A stretch of 10,389 nucleotides of DNA from an uncultured Clostridia bacterium. Lineage in GTDB: Bacteria; Bacillota; Clostridia; Christensenellales; Borkfalkiaceae. Shown piece by piece: positions 1-4,599 of this stretch. The first letter of the stretch is position 1. Each line of letters opens with the position of its first letter. Made by a program: the position numbers and the translations under genes. Where the stretch lies: contig CANQUY010000060.1 in the NCBI GenBank assembly GCA_947627125.1, positions 1 to 10,389 of the forward strand, given 5' to 3'. Below the pieces are notes generated by a model. It was not told the DNA's origin and did no database searches. It was given only the letters and a program-made list of their open reading frames with translations.

Positions 1-53
1 CCTTCCCCTTCGGCCCTGCGGGCCACTTCCCCTAAAAGGGACAGCAAGAATGG
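1..53. repeat. GC-rich interspersed repeat fragment with small hairpins
   Basis: This is non-coding sequence downstream of tcdA, cut by the window edge. It holds GGCCC-TGC-GGGCC (12-24) and CCCT-AAA-AGGG (31-40), two small inverted repeats in a purine/pyrimidine-biased context. It resembles the short palindromic intergenic repeats common in GC-rich Clostridia, but the element is truncated and I cannot name the family. It may also serve as a weak 3' hairpin for tcdA transcripts. No gene is visible. Confidence 0.35.
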
Positions 54-67
54 AGCCATCCACACCA

Positions 68-95
68 TAATTTTTAATTTATAATTTTTAATTTT
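68..95. repeat. AT-rich 14-bp direct repeat, two units
   Basis: Two tandem 14-nt units lie at 68-81 (TAATTTTTAATTTA) and 82-95 (TAATTTTTAATTTT) and match at 13 of 14 positions. They are followed by AAATTT. The tract is sharply different from the GC-rich surroundings. It encodes the last residues (about LKLKIIN) and the stop codon of tcdA on the minus strand. Confidence 0.7.
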
Positions 96-799
96 AAATT
101 TCCCACAATGTCCTTTACGACCTCTCCCGCGAGGATGAGGCCCACGACGGGCGGAACAAAGGCGACGCTCCCCGGCGTTTCCCGCTTAACGCTCTCCTCC
201 GAGGGCAGCGGACGAAGGGGCTCCTCCCGCGAATAGACGACTTTCACATGCTCGATACCGTATTTTTTGAGCTCCCGCCGCATGGTACGGGCGAGCGGAC
301 AGACGGAGGTTTGGGCAAGGTCGGCAACCTCGAACTTGGTCGGGTCCAGCTTGTTCCCCGCCCCCATTGCACAGATGACGGACGTCCCGCTCCTTTTTGC
401 ATTTCTGACGAGCGCGATCTTTCCCGCCACCGTGTCGATGGCGTCCACGACGTAATCGTACTGCGTAAAGTCGAATTCCCCCTCCGTTTCGGGCAGGTAA
501 AAGGTCTTATAGGTATGAACGTCGCAGTCGGGGTTGATCTCCGCAATGCGCGCGGCGGCGACGTCCACTTTGTACTGCCCCACAGTCTTTTCCGTTGCGA
601 TGATCTGGCGGTTGATGTTGGTGAGGCTGACGACGTCGCTGTCCACAAGGTCCAATGCGCCGACGCCCGAACGGGCAAGCGCCTCCACGGCATATCCCCC
701 CACGCCGCCGACGCCGAACACAATGACGCGGCTCCGCCTGAGTTTTTCCATCCCCTCTTCCCCGAGGAGAAGTTCCGTCCTCGAAAATCTGTTCAGCAT
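74..799 (-). CDS. tcdA: tRNA threonylcarbamoyladenosine dehydratase (TcdA/CsdL, ThiF/MoeB/E1-like superfamily)
   Basis: TcdA uses ATP to dehydrate t6A at position 37 of ANN-decoding tRNAs into cyclic t6A in the cytoplasm (family knowledge). From Met at 797-799 the protein has 241 residues. It shows the family N-terminus (RFSRTELLLG, residues 4-13), the Rossmann nucleotide loop GVGGVGG (29-35), the acidic pair D53/D55, the NINRQ motif (61-65), K77 and D119-A-I-D122. The C-terminal CPLARTMRRELKK segment and a PPVVGLILAGEVVKD helix are also typical. An in-frame ATG at 869-871 would add 24 residues, but they do not look like the family and have no ribosome site. The Met at 799 begins right at the conserved block. 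No Shine-Dalgarno precedes it, because the promoter abuts it. The last residues come from an AT-rich repeat. It is divergent from tldD. ThiF or MoeB identity is less likely given the CPLA...RREL segment. Confidence 0.9.
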   Translation of the reverse strand: MLNRFSRTELLLGEEGMEKLRRSRVIVFGVGGVGGYAVEALARSGVGALDLVDSDVVSLTNINRQIIATEKTVGQYKVDVAAARIAEINPDCDVHTYKTFYLPETEGEFDFTQYDYVVDAIDTVAGKIALVRNAKRSGTSVICAMGAGNKLDPTKFEVADLAQTSVCPLARTMRRELKKYGIEHVKVVYSREEPLRPLPSEESVKRETPGSVAFVPPVVGLILAGEVVKDIVGNLKLKIIN

Positions 800-805
800 A
801 CAGAT

Positions 806-834
806 ATTATATTTTGTTTTGGGGAAGAAGTCAA
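806..834 (-). promoter_or_regulatory. sigma-A type promoter of tcdA, predicting a leaderless mRNA
   Basis: Read on the minus strand, the -35 is TTGACT (829-834), the spacer is 17 bp (812-828) and the -10 is a perfect TATAAT (806-811). Six bases (805-800) separate the -10 from the ATG at 799-797. The expected start point, about 7 nt past the -10, is therefore the A of the start codon. No AGGAGG-like site fits between them. Confidence 0.75.
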
Positions 835-867
835 CCGAATCGCCCGCGATCGCTTGACTTTTCTCCC
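821..867. promoter_or_regulatory. inverted repeat covering both divergent -35 regions
   Basis: GGGGAAGAAGTCAA (821-834) is an imperfect inverted copy of TTGACTTTTCTCCC (854-867), matching at 11 of 14 positions. Each arm includes a -35 hexamer plus the start of its spacer. The 19-nt centre contains the 8-bp palindrome GCGATCGC (846-853). This could be an operator for a dimeric regulator acting on both genes. It could also be two similar promoters arranged head to head by chance. No regulator gene is nearby. Confidence 0.35.
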
Positions 868-882
868 GCATGAGAGTATCAT
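854..882 (+). promoter_or_regulatory. sigma-A type promoter of tldD-tldE
   Basis: The -35 is TTGACT (854-859), the spacer is 17 bp and the -10 is TATCAT (877-882). The expected start is near 889, giving a leader of about 26 nt that carries AAGGAGG (904-910) before the ATG at 915. It lies back to back with the tcdA promoter. Confidence 0.7.
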
Positions 883-914
883 GAAATCAACAATTACCGA
901 ACGAAGGAGGGATC

Positions 915-2249
915 ATGTACAGTTTTCAGAGAGGATTTTACACCGACGTAAGGATCGAGGACCGCTTTACGACGCGTCTGCAGCTTCAAAACGGTCAGTT
1001 GCGGGAAGCCAAGGTCACCGCCGAAAAAAAGGCGTTCATCCGCGTGTACGACGGTTACATGTGGTACTACGCCTCCACCGACGACGTCGGAACGGTCCAA
1101 CAGACCATTCAAAAGCTCTATGCCTACGCACAGCCGAACGAGGACATCGAAAACGACCCCATTGTCAGGCTGTACGAGGTCAACCGCGACGAAAAGCTCG
1201 TCTTTGCGGACAGATGCGTCAAGAATATCCCGCTCGGGGACAAACTCAAGCTCATCACGGAAACGGACGGCAAACTGAAGAGCCCCCTCTGCGGCTTTCA
1301 GACTGCACAATACTTAGACAGATACTCCCTCTATGAGTTCTATTCCTCCAAGGGAGCTCAGCTCAAGTACGATTTCCAGACCTGCGGCGTCGCTTACGGC
1401 ATGGCGTTCACCCGCGGCGAAGACACCATGCGGGAACAGCTCTCCAAGGCCCGCACAAGTTTTGGGGAACTCAGTTACACGGATGAAGAGCTCAAAGAAT
1501 TTGTCTCCCGCTGTGAAGATTTCATCCAAAACGCCGTTCCCGTGACAGCGGGGAGCTACCCCGTCGTATTCGCCCCCATTGCAACGGGCGTGTTTGCGCA
1601 TGAGAGCTTCGGGCACAAGTCCGAGAGCGACTTCATGCTCGGCGACGAGGAGATGGCCAAGGAGTGGGCGATCGGCAAAAAGGTCGCGAGCCCCATCCTC
1701 ACCATCCGCGAAAGAGGCGTATTCGAGGGAAGCGGCTATGTTCCCTATGACGACGAGGGCACGGCGGCGACGGATACATATCTCATCAGGGAAGGCGTTC
1801 TCGCGGGGAGGCTGCACAGTGCGGCGACCGCGGCGGCGCTCGGCGAAAAGCTGACAGGCAACGCCCGTGCCATCAACTGCGACTTCGAGCCCATCGTCCG
1901 CATGACCACGACCTATGTAGAGGCGGGGAAGAGCACGTTCGAGGAACTCATTGCCCCCATCAAACACGGCTACTATATCTATTCCGTCAAGCACGGCAGC
2001 GGCATGTCCACCTTCACCATCGCCCCCAACATTGCCTATGAGATCGTGGACGGGAAAATCGGAAAGCCCGTCAAGATCGCGGTCATCACGGGCAACGTGT
2101 TTGAAACGCTCGGCCTCATCGACGGCGTCGGGAAGGATAAAGAGATCCTGAGCTTCGTCACGGGCGGCTGCGGCAAGATGGAGCAGTTTCCCCTCAACGT
2201 CGGGATGGGCGGCCCCCATATCCGCGTGTCGAAAATGAACGTTCAATGA
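915..2249 (+). CDS. tldD: metalloprotease TldD
   Basis: TldD is the catalytic half of the TldD/TldE zinc protease, a cytoplasmic heterodimer that cleaves unfolded peptides. In other bacteria it trims peptide leaders and degrades antitoxins (family knowledge). The product has 444 residues, within the range for Gram-positive members. The HExxxH metal-binding motif is seen as HESFGH at residues 229-234, followed by KSESDFMLGDEEM, both typical of TldD. The glycine-rich end, with ...FVTGGCGKMEQFPLNVGMGGPHIRV, also fits. The start is set by AAGGAGG (904-910), 4 nt before the ATG. Its TGA overlaps an upstream ATG of the next frame (ATGA), and tldE starts 11 nt later, so the pair is one operon. The promoter is at 854-882 and the terminator at 3496-3527. 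The catalytic motif is intact, so an active enzyme is expected. Confidence 0.93.
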   Translation: MYSFQRGFYTDVRIEDRFTTRLQLQNGQLREAKVTAEKKAFIRVYDGYMWYYASTDDVGTVQQTIQKLYAYAQPNEDIENDPIVRLYEVNRDEKLVFADRCVKNIPLGDKLKLITETDGKLKSPLCGFQTAQYLDRYSLYEFYSSKGAQLKYDFQTCGVAYGMAFTRGEDTMREQLSKARTSFGELSYTDEELKEFVSRCEDFIQNAVPVTAGSYPVVFAPIATGVFAHESFGHKSESDFMLGDEEMAKEWAIGKKVASPILTIRERGVFEGSGYVPYDDEGTAATDTYLIREGVLAGRLHSAATAAALGEKLTGNARAINCDFEPIVRMTTTYVEAGKSTFEELIAPIKHGYYIYSVKHGSGMSTFTIAPNIAYEIVDGKIGKPVKIAVITGNVFETLGLIDGVGKDKEILSFVTGGCGKMEQFPLNVGMGGPHIRVSKMNVQ

Positions 2250-2260
2250 GGAGATCAACG

Positions 2261-3487
2261 ATGAAAACGGAAAAACTTGTCCATAAAATTTCAAACTTAT
2301 CGCTCAATATCGTCGCAAACCAAGTGGAGAGCCTGCGCATCAACGAGAGCTGCAAGAACACCTTCCGCGTCTATGAAAACGGCGTTATCGGCGTCGCGGG
2401 CTCCATCGGAACGGCAGATTGGGCTGCCCTCGAAGAAACGGCGAAACAAAACCTTTCGCAGGGCATTCCCTACCCCGAAACGCACGCCGAAGCCCGCGCG
2501 ATCGATGCGGACGCGGTGCATGAGATCGTCGGAGAGAAGGACTTTATCCCGAAAATGAAACACCTCCTCTCCCGCCTCGCCGCCGAAAATCCCGACTTCC
2601 TCTTCGGCAACAAGATCCAGCTCAATACGACGGATGCGTCCTATGAAAACAGCGACGGCGAACGCTATACCTACCGCGGAAACCACTTTGTCCTCATGCT
2701 CACGATCAAGCACAGGGGCTCGGCCAATATCATGGACGAGAGCTACGGCTGCGAGAGCGGCTATTTCGACGAGGATGAGATCTGCCGCGACGTCAAGCTC
2801 GAGTGCGACGCCTTTTTGAAGGGGCTCCCCCATGTCGAAGAGGACGAAGTGACCGTGATCGGCGGGCTCGAACCCCTGCAATATGCGGCGAGCCACTTCA
2901 TTGCCGATCTCTATTTCAACAACGCCTCCCTCCTTGCGGGGAAACTCGGGCAACAGTTATTCAATGAAAATCTCAGCGTGACGGTAAACCGCGACCCCGC
3001 GACACAGCTCAACCTTCCCTTCTTTGATGCGGAGGGCGTCGTCAACGAAAAATATGTCAACTATATCATCAAAAACGGCGTTTTTGCGCGGCTTCTCACC
3101 AGCAAACGCTCCGCCTTGCAGTACGGGACGGAGAACCTCGGCTGTGCCTCCGCCGCCTACAACGGGGTGCCCGACGCGGGCGGAGATGGCTTCGACGTCG
3201 CGGTCACGGCAAAGGATCTTTCGGAACTCGTGCACGGGAAGGCCGTCTACCTCTCCGAAACGAGCGGAGGAGATATGACGCCCGCGGGAGATGTCAGCCT
3301 CCCCGTTCAGACGTCCTATCTCTATGAGGACGGCAAGCTCGTCGGGAAGCTCCCCGAATACGCCCTCACGTTCAATCTGTTCGACGCGCTCGGCAAGGAT
3401 TTTATCGGCGTCACGGAGAAGGGGATCTTCTCCTTCGGGCGGCAGAAACATCTCGTCTATCGCGCTAAAATCGTCAATAAGTCGTAA
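2261..3487 (+). CDS. tldE: TldE/PmbA, non-catalytic partner of TldD
   Basis: This is the second subunit of the TldD/TldE protease. Family members form the peptide channel with TldD but lack the HExxxH zinc site, and none is seen here. From the ATG at 2261 the product has 408 residues. The C-terminal half has the PmbA hallmarks: SLLAGKLGQQLFNENLSV, an INRD-like VNRDPATQLNLPFFDAEGV, and YIIKNGVF followed by a Tyr/Ala/Asn-rich segment. An ATG at 2246 overlaps the tldD stop and would add five residues. The start at 2261 is preferred because AGGAG (2249-2253) lies 7 nt upstream, made of the tldD stop and the bases after it. This spacing suggests translational coupling. A perfect hairpin terminator follows the stop by 8 nt. 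No short peptide substrate gene is visible beside the pair, so its target here is unknown. Confidence 0.9.
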   Translation: MKTEKLVHKISNLSLNIVANQVESLRINESCKNTFRVYENGVIGVAGSIGTADWAALEETAKQNLSQGIPYPETHAEARAIDADAVHEIVGEKDFIPKMKHLLSRLAAENPDFLFGNKIQLNTTDASYENSDGERYTYRGNHFVLMLTIKHRGSANIMDESYGCESGYFDEDEICRDVKLECDAFLKGLPHVEEDEVTVIGGLEPLQYAASHFIADLYFNNASLLAGKLGQQLFNENLSVTVNRDPATQLNLPFFDAEGVVNEKYVNYIIKNGVFARLLTSKRSALQYGTENLGCASAAYNGVPDAGGDGFDVAVTAKDLSELVHGKAVYLSETSGGDMTPAGDVSLPVQTSYLYEDGKLVGKLPEYALTFNLFDALGKDFIGVTEKGIFSFGRQKHLVYRAKIVNKS

Positions 3488-3495
3488 ATTTTATC

Positions 3496-3527
3496 AAAAG
3501 GCGTTCCCGCGGGAACGCCCTTTTTTT
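3496..3527 (+). terminator. intrinsic terminator of tldD-tldE
   Basis: GGCGTTCC-CGCG-GGAACGCC (3500-3519) is a perfect 20-nt palindrome, followed by C and seven T (3521-3527). AAAA precedes it, so it could also work weakly on the minus strand, where the hairpin is followed by TTTTG. Confidence 0.9.
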
Positions 3528-3560
3528 ATACATATGTCTGGCCCATTGAGAGGCCCCCGA

Positions 3561-3630
3561 CGCTCATTCTGAGCCTCCACGCGCTCATCCTGAGGCCCCG
3601 ACGCTCATCCTGAGCGCAGCGAAGGATCCC
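3561..3630 (+). repeat. tandem CTCATYCTGAG units with one complete short hairpin element
   Basis: Three units of CGCTCATYCTGAG start at 3561, 3582 and 3602, that is 21 and 20 nt apart. The third continues into a full element, 3605-3629: TC, then ATCCT (3607-3611), loop GAGCGCAGCGA, then AGGAT (3623-3627), then CC. I recognise this general sequence (TCATTCTGAGCGNAGCGAAGRATCT) as a palindromic intergenic repeat seen in many bacterial genomes. The first two units look like truncated copies. No coding sequence lies here. Confidence 0.75.
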
Positions 3631-3652
3631 GTCAAGCGCACGGCGGCCCATC

Positions 3653-3770
3653 CCCTCATCCCGAGCGTAGCGAGCGGATCTCGTAAACCGACGGACCCAG
3701 CCCCCGCGTCATTCTGAGAAACGGAGCAGGACGAGAGGACGGGAATTAACCCGAAGAATCTCGCGGGGGC
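3653..3770 (+). repeat. interspersed hairpin element, copy A
   Basis: The left part (3653-3700) is a degenerate CTCATCCCGAGCGTAGCGAGCGGATCTC unit in several pieces. The right part is a long hairpin. CCCCCGCG (3701-3708) pairs with CGCGGGGG (3762-3769), a TC/CT internal loop follows, then ATTCT (3711-3715) pairs with AGAAT (3755-3759), closing a 39-nt loop. CC and six T follow (3772-3777), so on the plus strand the element resembles a terminator. It matches copy B at 8525-8637 nearly throughout, apart from the middle of the loop. It ends 5 nt before the mutT stop codon. Confidence 0.8.
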
Positions 3771-3775
3771 CTTTT

Positions 3776-4165
3776 TTATGCCTCACTCATGATCTTTTCC
3801 AAGATGACCTTATCGGCGGGGCAGAAGGGATAGTTTTCGATCTCCGAAGGGGTGATCCACTTCATGTCGTTGTGCTCGAGAAGGGTCGGCGTTCCCGCTG
3901 AAACCGTGCAGTGAAAGAGGGTGAGATGGACGGTGATATCGGGATATTCGTGGGTGACCTCGGTAAAGACCTCTCCGACGGAAACGGTGATGGCAAGTTC
4001 CTCCATACACTCGCGGACAAGGGCCTGCTGTTTGGTTTCGCCCCGTTCCACCTTTCCGCCGACGAACTCCCACAAGAGCCCCCTCGCCTTGTTCTTCGGC
4101 CTCTGGCAGATCAGAAACCTGCCCCCTTCCCAAATCAACGCCGCAACGACTTCCACGATCTCCAT
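3776..4165 (-). CDS. mutT: Nudix hydrolase of the MutT type, (deoxy)nucleoside triphosphate pyrophosphohydrolase
   Basis: MutT-type Nudix enzymes hydrolyse damaged or excess NTPs and dNTPs, classically 8-oxo-dGTP, to the monophosphate and pyrophosphate. The product has 129 residues, the usual size. The Nudix box runs from G37 to I59: G37, E43, R51-E52 and E55-E56 are all present. The glycine expected near the end is Ala58, and WEFPGG reads WEFVGG (32-37). Both changes occur in Firmicutes relatives as far as I recall. The metal-binding glutamates are intact. I chose the ATG at 4163-4165 because GGGAGG (4174-4179) sits 8 nt upstream. Longer versions from upstream ATG or TTG codons lack such a site. 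The gene stands alone, convergent with tldE and divergent from tRNA-Thr. Substrate (8-oxo-dGTP, CTP or other) cannot be settled from sequence, so the symbol is provisional. Confidence 0.85.
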   Translation of the reverse strand: MEIVEVVAALIWEGGRFLICQRPKNKARGLLWEFVGGKVERGETKQQALVRECMEELAITVSVGEVFTEVTHEYPDITVHLTLFHCTVSAGTPTLLEHNDMKWITPSEIENYPFCPADKVILEKIMSEA

Positions 4166-4184
4166 TTTGTCTGCCTCCCGCTTC

Positions 4185-4213
4185 ATCATAGCATACGGCA
4201 AGACAAAAGTAAA
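4185..4213 (-). promoter_or_regulatory. possible promoter of mutT
   Basis: On the minus strand, TTTACT (4208-4213), a 17-bp spacer and TATGAT (4185-4190) make a moderate match. The implied start near 4178 would fall within the ribosome site, which is tight. TTTACA a little further upstream is a possible alternative -35, without a good -10. Confidence 0.35.
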
Positions 4214-4261
4214 GTCTAAAAATGAACTGTAAAAAAATTATGAAAAAGACGGCAAAAACGC

Positions 4262-4290
4262 TTGATTTTTGGCACGCTTTCTTTTATAAT
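4262..4290 (+). promoter_or_regulatory. promoter of tRNA-Thr
   Basis: TTGATT (4262-4267), a 17-bp spacer and a perfect TATAAT (4285-4290) are present. Transcription should start near 4297, leaving a leader of about 25 nt before the mature tRNA 5' end at 4322. Confidence 0.8.
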
Positions 4291-4321
4291 GAAAAGGCTT
4301 GGTGGTGCATGAGCAAATCAT

Positions 4322-4397
4322 GCTACTGTGGCTCAGTCGGTAGAGCAGTTGATTCGTAATCAACAGGTCGTCGGTTCAAGTCCGACCAGTAGCTCCA
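4322..4397 (+). tRNA. tRNA-Thr(CGU)
   Basis: This is a full 76-nt cloverleaf with an encoded CCA (4395-4397). The acceptor stem GCTACTG (4322-4328) pairs with CAGTAGC (4387-4393). The D stem is GCTC/GAGC. The anticodon stem GTTGA/TCAAC encloses the loop TTCGTAA (4353-4359) with anticodon CGT (4355-4357), reading ACG for threonine. The T stem GTCGG/CCGAC encloses TTCAAGT. Position 37 is A (4358), the site of t6A and, through TcdA encoded in this window, cyclic t6A. It is a single tRNA with its own promoter and terminator, not part of a tRNA array here. Confidence 0.97.
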
Positions 4398-4424
4398 TCA
4401 ATCGCCGCGAGGCGACGTTCAAAA

Positions 4425-4456
4425 GGGACAGCTTCAAAAGCTGTCCCTCATTTTTT
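4425..4456 (+). terminator. intrinsic terminator of tRNA-Thr
   Basis: GGGACAGCTT (4425-4434) pairs perfectly over 10 bp with AAGCTGTCCC (4438-4447) around a CAA loop, then TCA and six T (4451-4456). A smaller hairpin, TCGCC-GCGA-GGCGA (4402-4415), lies between the CCA end and the terminator and may help set 3' processing. Confidence 0.9.
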
Positions 4457-4531
4457 ACGCCTGTCGCTCCCCTTCCCACTAAAATACTTCGTCTTTTTGT
4501 GGGAGCCCCGTTAAGCGGATATGCTTTTCTG

Positions 4532-4560
4532 TTGACAATTTGCAACGGGGAGAGTAGAAT
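4532..4560 (+). promoter_or_regulatory. promoter of the BspA-like lipoprotein gene
   Basis: A perfect -35, TTGACA (4532-4537), a 17-bp spacer and TAGAAT (4555-4560, 5 of 6) are present. The start is expected near 4567. The -35 lies between the inverted arms CCCCGTT (4506-4512) and AACGGGG (4544-4550). A hairpin, TCCCAC...GTGGGA, lies further upstream (about 4475-4505). The ribosome site is AGGAAAG (4588-4594), before the ATG at 4600. Confidence 0.75.
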
Positions 4561-4566
4561 ATAAGT

Positions 4567-4583
4567 AATAAAATAATTTTATT
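4567..4583 (+). promoter_or_regulatory. A/T-only palindrome at the predicted transcript start of the lipoprotein gene
   Basis: AATAAAAT (4567-4574), one base, then ATTTTATT (4576-4583) form a perfect 8-bp inverted repeat. It begins at the predicted start point and ends 4 nt before the ribosome site. It could be an operator or a weak 5' mRNA hairpin. No regulator is encoded nearby. Confidence 0.4.
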
Positions 4584-4599
4584 CTATAGGAAAGAAAAC

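Noticed and set aside
800..871. Upstream start of tcdA at 869-871
   Set aside because: The extra 24 residues do not resemble the family, no ribosome site precedes them, and the tcdA promoter lies within this extension.
248..1336. Long open frame on the plus strand, antisense to tcdA and running into tldD
   Set aside because: It covers two well-recognised genes in the wrong frame or strand, has no family-like sequence, and is rich in Arg/His/Pro as expected for the shadow of GC-rich genes.
2246..2260. Start of tldE at the ATG overlapping the tldD stop
   Set aside because: The ATG at 2261 has AGGAG at a proper 7-nt distance. The earlier ATG has no suitable site and would only add five residues.
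3561..3718. Possible CRISPR-like array of CTCATYCTGAG units
   Set aside because: Units are only about 13 bp, spacings are irregular (21, 20, 51, 53), and no cas genes are present. It fits a palindromic intergenic repeat family.
915..3775. A peptide (RiPP) modification cluster around tldD-tldE
   Set aside because: No short precursor gene, modification enzyme or transporter is adjacent. The flanking gaps hold only promoters and repeats.
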